A stretch of DNA of 33,366 bases from assembly GCA_022820125.1 (NCBI GenBank), contig JAJEGA010000105.1, forward strand, positions 1 to 33,366, given 5' to 3'. The DNA is from Anaerolineae bacterium. GTDB taxonomy: Bacteria; Chloroflexota; Anaerolineae; Aggregatilineales; Phototrophicaceae. The notes below the pieces were generated by a model. The model ran no database searches, was not told the DNA's origin, and saw nothing but the letters and a program-made list of their open reading frames with translations. The position numbers and the translations under genes are program-made. Of the stretch, positions 16,060 to 25,271 are shown piece by piece. Position 1 is the stretch's first letter. The number at the start of each line of letters is the position of its first letter.

Positions 16060-16169
16060 ATCGTGCAGCCTCCGCCCGAAGCTATGGCTTGTGTTCGCCA
16101 TGAAGGCTATAGTGTATGAGACGCGGCAATAAAGCGCAATGCGCGTGACAAGACAAGGAGAATGAATAC
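16060..16169. promoter_or_regulatory. Divergent promoter region of dehydratase and lyase genes
   Basis: This 110-bp gap must carry both promoters. On the minus strand TTGCGC-N17-TACACT is a weak match. On the plus strand TATAGT (16108-16113) could be a -10 box, with no clear -35. The ribosome-binding site AAGGAG (16155-16160) has 9-nt spacing to the GTG at 16170, which decides that start over an out-of-frame ATG at 16162. Confidence 0.35.
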
Positions 16170-17075
16170 GTGTTGGCTGGCATTTACCAGATCTTGCAGA
16201 CACCCTTTGACGGCGGCGGCGCGATCGACTGGAAGAGCTTCGCGAATCAAATCGAGTACTGTATGGCAGCGCGCGTTCATGGCTTGGTTTTGCCGGCGCT
16301 CGCCAGCGAGTTCTTCACACTGAGCGATGCTGAGCGGCGGCAGGTCGTTGAGTTCGCCAGCGGCGCCATCGCCGGGCGCGTCCCCTTCGTCGTCGGCGTA
16401 CAAGGCTTGAATCAACGGATCGCGCTTGAATTCGCCGAGCATGCCTGCGAGAACGACGCCACCGCGCTGATGGCGATGCCGCCATACTTGCGGAAAGCAT
16501 CAAAGGCGGACTTAAGCGAATATTACCGGGCGCTGGCGCAGTTTGACCGCCCGCTGATTATTCAGAACGCGCCCGCCCCAATTGGCAGCCCAATGTCGCC
16601 GCCGGAGCTGGTTGATCTGCTGGCGGCCGAAGACAATATCCTCTATATTAAAGAAGAGACAAATCCGATTCTTCAACATATCAGCGAGATCATCGCGCTG
16701 GACACGGGCAATTGCGCTGGCGTCTTTGGCGGCGCCAATGGCACATATCTGGTCGACGAACTCAAGCGCGGCGCCTGCGGCAATATGCCAGCCGGCGGCA
16801 TGGTTGATATTCAGGTCAAGATCTACGACCTGTATCGAGCCGGCAACGTTAACGAGGCGGAGCGCATTAGCTACCGCCTGTTGCCGCTGCTGAATTACGC
16901 GACCGTCTATGGCGTTTCATTACATAAATTTGTTTTGTGGCGGCGCGGCGTCCTACAGTCTCCCCAGGCGCGCGACCCACAAAGGATCAGCCTGAACGCC
17001 GACGACATCCGCGCCGTTGAGCGATTGTGGTCGCTGGTCGCTGATTTCGCAATCGCCGACTATCCCTTTGAATAG
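16170..17075 (+). CDS. DHDPS/N-acetylneuraminate lyase family protein, atypical active site
   Basis: This 301-aa TIM-barrel class I lyase keeps the Schiff-base lysine Lys161 (ILYIKEETNP). Two other family hallmarks are changed. The GTTGE pyruvate-binding loop reads ALASE (43-47), and the catalytic Tyr of the YN-P motif is Gln132 (IIQNAP). The start is a GTG with AAGGAG 9 nt upstream. It is therefore unlikely to be dihydrodipicolinate synthase. A sugar-acid-derived aldolase or dehydratase is plausible because the gene diverges from an enolase-superfamily dehydratase, but binding of a 2-oxo acid may be unusual. It ends 5 nt from the convergent sulfatase gene. Confidence 0.85.
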   Translation: MLAGIYQILQTPFDGGGAIDWKSFANQIEYCMAARVHGLVLPALASEFFTLSDAERRQVVEFASGAIAGRVPFVVGVQGLNQRIALEFAEHACENDATALMAMPPYLRKASKADLSEYYRALAQFDRPLIIQNAPAPIGSPMSPPELVDLLAAEDNILYIKEETNPILQHISEIIALDTGNCAGVFGGANGTYLVDELKRGACGNMPAGGMVDIQVKIYDLYRAGNVNEAERISYRLLPLLNYATVYGVSLHKFVLWRRGVLQSPQARDPQRISLNADDIRAVERLWSLVADFAIADYPFE

Positions 17076-17080
17076 CGCCG

Positions 17081-18496
17081 CTAATAGGTCCAGGCGCGCT
17101 CCCGCGGACGCTCCCTCGCCAGCAGGCTTGTGAGCAGCAAGTGGCGACATTCAGCGAGCGCGTCATGATAGTCGCTGTTTTGCGCAAGGTCATGGTAGGC
17201 GCCCGGGTCGACCGACAAATCCCACAGATTCTCGCGCCCGTCATCATGAATCAAGTACTGAAACTGCGCTGTTCGCAAGCTCTTCCAACCGTGAGCTTCG
17301 GTCAGCGCGGCTTCCTTTTGGCGGGAGCCGCCGCCGTTCATCAGGCGCACTAGACTCTCGCCTTGCATAAATGGCGGCGTCTGAATGGCGGCAAAATCCA
17401 GCAGCGTCGGCACAATGTCGACCGCTTCGACGATGGCATTGAATTGTTGTGCTTCGGGCGCGCCGGGCGCGGCGATAATTAGCGGAACGCGGCTCACCGC
17501 ATCGTCCGCCGGGTAGCCCTTGCCATAACGCAAATGATCGCCCAGCCACTCGCCGTGATCCGATGTGAAGACGATAATCGTCTCGTCGCGCAGCCCAGCC
17601 GCGTCCAGCGCCGCCAGGATGCGCCCGACATAATGATCGACTTCGCTGACCATCGCGTAATAGCCCTGCTTGGCCGAGCGCAGTTGCTCGTCGGAGTAGA
17701 GCGCATCGCTTTCGGGGGGCCGCCCCCGGTCGATATCCGGCGGGTATTCCGGCAGCGACAATGCGGCTGGATCATAGAGATCGAGGTATTTTTGCGGCGC
17801 GATCCAAGGCGCATGCGGCGAATAAAAGCTGGCGATGCAGAAGAAGGGTTCCGCGCCCGCCGCTTCAATGAATTCGATCGCGCGCGCCGCGACGAACGCG
17901 CTGTAGGTCAGATGATCGTCGGCGGCGAAGGGAATCGCGCGTTTGTGATCGTGCCGGCCTTCCGGCTCGCCACGATGGACGATGCCGTCCTCGATGCCCA
18001 TAGCGCGCTGCCAGAGGCTGGTATTGGGCGGCAGCCCGGCGCTAATGCCATCAAGCTGATCGGGCGCTTGCCGCCGCACCCAGGCGCGATATGCGTCTTC
18101 GTATACGCCGGGCTCATCGGCAATCTCCAGCAAATCAAAGCCATAGGACGGATGCGGCAGCCGATGATCGCGATTCGCGTGCGGTAAAAAATGCAGCTTG
18201 CCGATATTCGCCGTCCGATAGCCGTATTGCTTGAGCAGGCGCGGCAGCGTCACGAGATCTTCCGGCGCCGGCACACCCATGTGGGTGATGCCGAGCGATG
18301 ATGGATATTGACCCGAAAGCATGCTGACGCGGCTGGGCATGCAAACCGGATTCTGCACAAAATGGCGGCTGAAGTTCGCCCCGCGCGCCGCCAGCGCATC
18401 AAGGTTCGGCGTAAGAATTTCGTCGTTGCCATTGGCGCCGAGCGCGTCCCATCGCTGCTGATCGGTGTACAAAAAAAGGATATTCGGACGTTTCAT
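17081..18496 (-). CDS. Second sulfatase (Cys-type, cytoplasmic)
   Basis: This is a 471-aa sulfatase counted from the ATG at 18496; a GTG immediately upstream (18499) is the alternative start, and GGAG 8 nt before the ATG fits either. The formylglycine motif C-x-P-x-R is intact (CMPSR, Cys52). The metal site shows Asp12 (YTDQQ) and Asp313-His314 (FTSDHGEWLGD), and Lys326 (YGKG) is conserved. The TDQQRWDALG start recalls choline-sulfatase and related cytosolic enzymes. No signal peptide is seen. It is a different subfamily from the first sulfatase but has the same motif spacing. It converges on the lyase gene and should act in the same catabolic programme. The substrate is unknown. Confidence 0.92.
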   Translation of the reverse strand: MKRPNILFLYTDQQRWDALGANGNDEILTPNLDALAARGANFSRHFVQNPVCMPSRVSMLSGQYPSSLGITHMGVPAPEDLVTLPRLLKQYGYRTANIGKLHFLPHANRDHRLPHPSYGFDLLEIADEPGVYEDAYRAWVRRQAPDQLDGISAGLPPNTSLWQRAMGIEDGIVHRGEPEGRHDHKRAIPFAADDHLTYSAFVAARAIEFIEAAGAEPFFCIASFYSPHAPWIAPQKYLDLYDPAALSLPEYPPDIDRGRPPESDALYSDEQLRSAKQGYYAMVSEVDHYVGRILAALDAAGLRDETIIVFTSDHGEWLGDHLRYGKGYPADDAVSRVPLIIAAPGAPEAQQFNAIVEAVDIVPTLLDFAAIQTPPFMQGESLVRLMNGGGSRQKEAALTEAHGWKSLRTAQFQYLIHDDGRENLWDLSVDPGAYHDLAQNSDYHDALAECRHLLLTSLLARERPRERAWTY

Positions 18497-18564
18497 CACT
18501 TAAACTCCATCTAATGTACATTGGGCAATTCTAGCGCGGCGCTCCCCGCGAGGCGAGCGAGGAA

Positions 18565-18852
18565 AGGTCTATGCCAGGGCAATCGCTTCAAATTTTTCTT
18601 TTACCACCGAGGACACAGAGTTTAGGTTCTTTTGATGGCTCTTCCCCTAAATCCACTGTCTGAATTAGGCAGGCATGCCGCTGCCTTGTCGACAAACTTC
18701 CTTCCCATCCAAAAATTTTGCGACAAATTGCAGCGAAATCTCTAATCAATCGCATTTCTCGGCGCTCTCGGTGTCCTCGGTGGTTAAATTTCAGTTTAGG
18801 TTTGCTCATCCCAGGGGATGCCAGTTTTGAAGCGATTGCCCTATGGTCTATG
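18565..18852. repeat. MITE-like element (copy B), composite with a nested repeat
   Basis: The 267-bp core 18576-18842 has the same ends as copy A (AGGGCAATCGCTTCAAA and TTTGAAGCGATTGCCCT, here perfect complements) but a different interior. That interior is another inverted-repeat unit, bounded by ACCACCGAGGACAC (18603-18616) and its exact inverse (18771-18784). GGTCTATG occurs directly before (18566-18573) and after (18845-18852), like a target duplication. No coding capacity is visible. It lies in the 677-bp gap between the second sulfatase and glgP. Confidence 0.7.
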
Positions 18853-19055
18853 CCAGGGTAATCGCATCAAATGAAATTGCGCTGATAAATAACAATTTCT
18901 CCTCACATTTCGTAATCTGTAGGGGCGTTTCGCTGAAACGCTCGCAAAATTTATGTCATATTCAACGGGCGTATCGGCGATACGCCCCTACATTTTCACA
19001 ATTTTCGTGGCGAACGGCGCATTATGATTTTGGCGCGATTGCCCTGAGGTCTATG
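18845..19055. repeat. MITE-like element (copy C), tandem to copy B
   Basis: The core 18855-19045 is 191 bp, the same length as copy A and nearly identical to it, including the GTAGGGGCG hairpin (arms 18919-18933 and 18977-18991, one mismatch). GGTCTATG flanks it on both sides (18845-18852 and 19048-19055), so the same 8-mer occurs three times around copies B and C. The remaining 19056-19173 is non-coding upstream sequence of glgP, with a TATGAT at 19075-19080 but no convincing promoter. Confidence 0.72.
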
Positions 19056-19173
19056 AGAATGAAATTGACGCTATTATGATAGGGATATTGCGCTGTGCCA
19101 GCGGCGACAGCATTCACAATAGCGCCGCCGCAGTCATCGGGCGCGGGCAGACTAGCTTGGAGGGAAGAGAATT

Positions 19174-21648
19174 ATGATCGCAGAATTCCAGAACATTACG
19201 GAAATGAAACATTCTCAGAAAGCGTTCGACCAAGCCTTTCGCGACAACCTCTATTACACCAGCGGGCAAGCCATTTATACCGCGTCTCGGCACGATCTTT
19301 ATTTCGCGCTCGCGCACACCGTCCGCGATTATATGATGTACAACTGGCAGCAAAACGTCGATTGTTATTTTCGGCAGAATCCGAAATTCGTCTATTATCT
19401 GTCAGCCGAGTACCTGGTCGGCCAGCAGCTGGAAAAGAACCTGCTCTACACGGACACGTTTTCGCTCGCGCAAGACACGATGCAGCGCCACAACATTGAC
19501 CTGGCAGACTTGTGCCAGCTCGATATCGAACCGGGCTTGGGCAATGGCGGCTTGGGCAGGCTGTCCGCCTGTTTCATGGATTCGCTGGCGACGCTGAACA
19601 TTCCCGCGGTCGGCTATGGCATACGCTACGAATACGGCATATTCCGCCAATCCTTCAGCGATGGCTGGCAGATTGAAAGCCCCGATGAGTGGCTCTATTT
19701 CGGCAACCCTTGGGAATTCCCGCAGCCGGACGATATGGTGGAAGTCGGTTTTGGCGGCGGGACCGAGGGCTACACCGACAGCGACGGCAACTACCGCGTT
19801 CGCTGGATACCGGGGCAGACGATCATGGGTCAGCCTTATCACACGCTCGTGCCTGGCTATAAAACGAAGACCGTCAACATGCTGCGGCTGTGGGGCGCGC
19901 GCGCAACCCGCGAATTCGACTTGCAGCTTTTTGATGTCGGCGATTATTCGCGGGCGGTGGAGCAGAAGACCAGTTCCGAGAATGTAACCAAGGTGCTATA
20001 TCCCAACGACAATACGCCTCAAGGCAAAGAATTGCGCCTCAAGCAGCAGTATTTCTTCGTCGCCTGCTCGCTGAACAATATCATCAAGCGCTTCATGATC
20101 AAGAATGCGCAGTGGGAAGAATTGCCCAATGTCGCCGTCATTCATCTCAACGACTCGCATCCGGTCATCGCCATCGCCGAATTGATGCGCCTGTTGATCG
20201 ACGAGTATCAGCTGGCTTGGGAGCGCGCCTGGCAAATCACCACGCGAACATTCGCGACGACGCAGCATACCTTGCTGCCGGAAGCGCTGGAGAAATGGCC
20301 CGTCTGGCTGATGGAAAAAATCTTGCCGCGCCACCTGGAGATCATTTATGAGATCAACCACCGCTTTTTGGACACCGTGCGCATGACCTTCCCCAACGAT
20401 ATTAGGCGGGTTGAGCGCCTGTCGATTATTCAGGAAGGGGCGGAGAAGCAGGTGCGCATGGCCAACCTCGCCTGCGTCGGCAGTTACTCGATCAACGGCG
20501 TCGCCGAGCTGCAGTCGGATTTGCTGCGGACGCAGGTCTTCCCCGATTTTGCCGCTCTGTGGCCCGAGAAATTCGGCAACAAAACCAACGGTGTTACGCC
20601 GCGCCGTTTCATGCGGCTGGCCAATCCAATTCTTTCGGAGATGATCAGCGAGCGCATCGGCGATGGCTGGTTGACCGACCTGGCGGAACTGAAGCGCCTG
20701 GAAGAATACGTCGATGATCCTGACTTCCGCGCCGCCTGGCGCGACATGAAAATAGCCAACAAACAGCAGCTGGCGGATTATATCGACCAGCGCTGCGGTT
20801 TGGCGGTCAATACGGATTCGCTATTTGATGTTATGGTGAAGCGGCTGCACGAATATAAACGGCAGCTCCTGCAGGCTCTGCACATCATTCATCTCTACCA
20901 AGGTCTGAAGCAGGATCCAGCGGCGGCGCCGATACCAAGAACCTTCATATTCGGCGCCAAAGCCGCGCCCGGATATTACATGGCGAAGCTGATCATCAAG
21001 CTGATCAACTCGGTGGCTGATGTCGTCAATCGCGATCCGGTCTCGGCTGATCGGCTGCGTGTGGTCTTCATCCCTAATTTCAATGTCACCGCGGGTCAGC
21101 TGATATATCCCGCCGCCGATGTATCGGAGCAGATCTCGCTGGCGGGCAAGGAGGCCTCCGGCACGGGCAATATGAAGTTCGCGCTGAACGGCGCCTTGAC
21201 TGTCGGCACGCTTGATGGCGCCAATGTTGAAATCCGCGAACGCGTCGGCGCGGAGAACTTTTTCCTCTTTGGCTTGACGACGGAAGAAGTCTTCGCAACC
21301 AAAGAAAGCGGTTATGACCCGCGCGCCTACATTGACGCCAACGCCGACTTGCGCGCAGCGATTGACTGGATTGCCAGCGGGCAGTTTTCCGGCGGCGACA
21401 GCAATATCTTCCGCCCGATTGTCGATTCGCTCGTCTATCATGACGAGTATATGCTCTGCGCCGACTTCGCCGATTACCTCAGCTGCCAGCGCAAAGTCGA
21501 ACAAGCCTACGCCGATGAGGAACGCTGGACGACCATGTCGATCCTCAACGCGGCGCGCTCCGGTTTCTTCTCATCGGATCGGACGATCGCGGAGTACAAT
21601 CGCGATATCTGGCGCGCGTCGACGCTGGACCTGGTCAACGGCGGCTGA
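19174..21648 (+). CDS. glgP: Glycogen/maltodextrin phosphorylase
   Basis: This 824-aa GT35 phosphorylase releases glucose-1-phosphate from alpha-1,4-glucan ends using pyridoxal phosphate. Length and layout match bacterial and animal enzymes: an N-terminal YYLSAEYL motif, [21 protein letters not shown], an LPEALEKWP segment, [20 protein letters not shown], and the PLP lysine Lys668 in [10 protein letters not shown]. Usually the segment before LPEALE reads TNHT; here it is TQHT, a conservative change. The ATG is preceded by GGAGGG. No signal peptide; it is cytosolic. It is followed after 121 nt by an arabinofuranosidase gene on the same strand. Confidence 0.97.
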   Translation: MIAEFQNITEMKHSQKAFDQAFRDNLYYTSGQAIYTASRHDLYFALAHTVRDYMMYNWQQNVDCYFRQNPKFVYYLSAEYLVGQQLEKNLLYTDTFSLAQDTMQRHNIDLADLCQLDIEPGLGNGGLGRLSACFMDSLATLNIPAVGYGIRYEYGIFRQSFSDGWQIESPDEWLYFGNPWEFPQPDDMVEVGFGGGTEGYTDSDGNYRVRWIPGQTIMGQPYHTLVPGYKTKTVNMLRLWGARATREFDLQLFDVGDYSRAVEQKTSSENVTKVLYPNDNTPQGKELRLKQQYFFVACSLNNIIKRFMIKNAQWEELPNVAVIHLNDSHPVIAIAELMRLLIDEYQLAWERAWQITTRTFATTQHTLLPEALEKWPVWLMEKILPRHLEIIYEINHRFLDTVRMTFPNDIRRVERLSIIQEGAEKQVRMANLACVGSYSINGVAELQSDLLRTQVFPDFAALWPEKFGNKTNGVTPRRFMRLANPILSEMISERIGDGWLTDLAELKRLEEYVDDPDFRAAWRDMKIANKQQLADYIDQRCGLAVNTDSLFDVMVKRLHEYKRQLLQALHIIHLYQGLKQDPAAAPIPRTFIFGAKAAPGYYMAKLIIKLINSVADVVNRDPVSADRLRVVFIPNFNVTAGQLIYPAADVSEQISLAGKEASGTGNMKFALNGALTVGTLDGANVEIRERVGAENFFLFGLTTEEVFATKESGYDPRAYIDANADLRAAIDWIASGQFSGGDSNIFRPIVDSLVYHDEYMLCADFADYLSCQRKVEQAYADEERWTTMSILNAARSGFFSSDRTIAEYNRDIWRASTLDLVNGG

Positions 21649-21769
21649 TCAAGCGCGCGTCTGGCGGTTAAACTTTGCGGCGTAACGCCAATCAGGTAGA
21701 ATTGGAACGCGCGGCTGGATCGCGGTCGCGCCTGCTGTTACTGCATGAAAACAAGGAGAGGATTGCGGC

Positions 21770-23278
<1,509 letters not shown>

Positions 23279-23289
23279 GCCGTCCGGCG

Positions 23290-24339
23290 CTAGTTTATCC
23301 GTGGATGCGAGTGGACGGCGACGCGCCCGCCCGCCGCATTTGAGGCGACTGCGGCAAGCATGATCTCGGTGATATGACGCGCGGTCCATAAATTGGAGAT
23401 CGCCGGTTGCGCGCCCTTCTCAATGCAGCGCAGCCACTCTTCATGCTGATTGACGACCGGCGCGGGAACGATCTCCTCGACAAGCGGCGCCGCCCACTCG
23501 CGCTCGTATGAGCTGGGGCGGAAGCAATCAATGGCATCGTCGCGCAGTACCAGCTTGCCTGCCGTGCCATGCAGGCGCAGAAACGAAGATCGCGCCGGAT
23601 CGCACCAGCCCGTCTCCGCCGTCCCCAAGGCGCCATTGGCGAATTCCAATATCAACGTCGCGGTATCCTCAAGCGCGGTCGGTTTGTCTACGGTTGTCAT
23701 GCGCGCGCTGACAAAATCCACCTTCCCCAAAAGCGCGACCAGATTGGCGATGGAATAAACACCCATGTCAATCAGCGCGCCGCCGCCAGCCGTGTCCGCA
23801 TCGTAAAACCATAAGTCGTTTTCGACTCGGGGTTCTTCAAAGGCGTCGGCCACCTCGGCATAATAAATCTCGGGGCCGCCGTGGCTATGCCGGGCGAGCG
23901 CGCCCGATACCTTGCCAATGGCGCCAGCAGCCAGTCGCCGCCTCATCTCGTAGACCGCTGCGTCAAACGAAGGCCGGCAGTAAACCACCTGCCCGGGACG
24001 CGCCTCGCTCGCTTTCAGCAGTTGATTCGCCTCATCCATGCGGGTGCAGAGCGGCTTCTGCATGAAGAGATGCAAGCCGCGCTCTAGCACAGCGGCGCCC
24101 GCTGCGGCATGCAAGGGATGCGGCAGCGCGACGATAACGGCGTCCAGTTCTTCGTCATTCAGCAAGCCAGCCCAATCAGTCGAATAGCGCGGCACATCAA
24201 ATCGCTCGCATAGAAGACGCAGACGGCTTTCGCGCCGCCCGCAAATATGGGACACGCGCATGCCGTCGACTTCAGCGATCTCCGGCAGGTGGCTGAGCGC
24301 GGCGATCCCGCCGGCGCCCAGGATACCGACATTAAGCAT
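23290..24339 (-). CDS. Gfo/Idh/MocA-family oxidoreductase
   Basis: This 349-aa NAD(P)-dependent oxidoreductase should act on a sugar, inositol or glycoside-like substrate. The N-terminal Rossmann motif is GILGAGGIA (residues 5-13). The usual EKP motif is QKP (Gln94-Lys95-Pro96), keeping the catalytic Lys. In the C-terminal domain GGGALIDMGVYSI keeps the Asp (191), but the usual His four residues later is Tyr195. The substitutions point to a divergent subfamily rather than a dead enzyme, but activity is unproven. The start overlaps the end of the upstream isomerase gene by 8 nt, so the two are translationally coupled. Confidence 0.9.
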   Translation of the reverse strand: MLNVGILGAGGIAALSHLPEIAEVDGMRVSHICGRRESRLRLLCERFDVPRYSTDWAGLLNDEELDAVIVALPHPLHAAAGAAVLERGLHLFMQKPLCTRMDEANQLLKASEARPGQVVYCRPSFDAAVYEMRRRLAAGAIGKVSGALARHSHGGPEIYYAEVADAFEEPRVENDLWFYDADTAGGGALIDMGVYSIANLVALLGKVDFVSARMTTVDKPTALEDTATLILEFANGALGTAETGWCDPARSSFLRLHGTAGKLVLRDDAIDCFRPSSYEREWAAPLVEEIVPAPVVNQHEEWLRCIEKGAQPAISNLWTARHITEIMLAAVASNAAGGRVAVHSHPRIN

Positions 24340-25165
24340 CGAGACAACCGCGCAGGAAGGCGTAGCTGCGGCCGATAGACTCGATCATGTTTTCGTTGCC
24401 GGTCTCGTCTTCTATCGCCAGAACGCCACTATAACCGATGTCTCGCAGCGCCTGAATATAACCATCCCAAGGCACAAGCCCTTCGCCGCAGGTCGCTTGC
24501 ATCGTCTCCGGATTCCAATCTTTGGCGTGGGTGTGGATGATCTTGTCGCCGAGGATATGGACGCCCTGGATCGTGCCCGCTTCCGAACCGAAGCGCAGCA
24601 GGTTGCAGGGATCATAGTTCACTTTCAGCCAGGGGTTGCCAATCTCGTCGATGAAATCGCCAAGCGCCTGGGGCGATTCTTGCCCGGTTTCCAGGGCGAA
24701 GTAAACGCCGACCTGCGCGCCGTGTTCCGCGATTTCGCCGACCGAGCCAAGCAGAATCTCATAAGCGGGATCCGACTTGTCCTCCGGCAATAGGCCCGCG
24801 TGAGTCGTCACAATATCCCCGCCCAGCTCGGCGGTGGTATCCAGCGCCTGCTTCGTCTTGTCAATCCGCCATTGCAGCCCTTCGCGCTCTTCCAAGCCGC
24901 CCCAGGTGACCGCCCCTTGCAACTGCGCGCAAAAGCCGCTGAACCGCAGCCCGAGCGACTCTGCGATTCGTCTCGCCTCGCGCCGATCGTCGGCGGCGCC
25001 CACTTCGGGATCCAGTATGCAGGGGTCATATTCCACATTTACGATCCAGGGCTGAACCGAGGTGCAGCCGATCTCGGCGGCGATCTCCATTTGGCGCGCC
25101 AAATCGGCCACCTCAGGCGTCGGCCCCAAGGTCCACAAGGCGCAGCCAATCGTCATCTCACTCAT
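24332..25165 (-). CDS. Sugar phosphate isomerase/epimerase-like TIM-barrel protein (second)
   Basis: This 277-aa xylose-isomerase-like TIM-barrel protein is similar in kind to inosose dehydratase and ketose epimerases. Metal-ligand candidates are Glu159 (FALETGQ), Asp185 (NYDPCN), His211/His213 (IHTHAKDW) and Glu252 (AIEDETG). GAGG lies about 8 nt before the ATG. It overlaps the Gfo/Idh gene; this pairing is common in inositol and sugar-derivative catabolism, where an oxidoreductase makes a keto form that the TIM-barrel enzyme isomerises or dehydrates. It probably has its own promoter in the 106-bp gap upstream. Confidence 0.88.
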   Translation of the reverse strand: MSEMTIGCALWTLGPTPEVADLARQMEIAAEIGCTSVQPWIVNVEYDPCILDPEVGAADDRREARRIAESLGLRFSGFCAQLQGAVTWGGLEEREGLQWRIDKTKQALDTTAELGGDIVTTHAGLLPEDKSDPAYEILLGSVGEIAEHGAQVGVYFALETGQESPQALGDFIDEIGNPWLKVNYDPCNLLRFGSEAGTIQGVHILGDKIIHTHAKDWNPETMQATCGEGLVPWDGYIQALRDIGYSGVLAIEDETGNENMIESIGRSYAFLRGCLDA

Positions 25166-25206
25166 CGTCTTGACCTCTTCGTTTACTCAAGTCCATTTGT
25201 CCATCT

Positions 25207-25215
25207 ATCATATCA
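25207..25215 (-). promoter_or_regulatory. Possible extended -10 promoter of the isomerase-Gfo/Idh pair
   Basis: On the minus strand TGATATGAT combines an extended -10 (TGn) with TATGAT, about 42 nt before the isomerase ATG. No good -35 is present, as is usual for extended -10 promoters. It lies in the gap 25166-25271 between the peptidase stop and the isomerase start, where nothing else was recognised. Confidence 0.4.
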
Positions 25216-25271
25216 AATCTACGACGCACTGGTATCTGGCAGATGCAAAATTCCAATTGCGCCGGTCAGGG

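Noticed and set aside
23279..23319. GCCGTCC...GGACGGC pair between the arabinofuranosidase and Gfo/Idh genes as a bidirectional terminator
   Set aside because: The stem is only 7 bp with a 27-nt loop, no T-runs follow, and one arm lies within the Gfo/Idh coding sequence.
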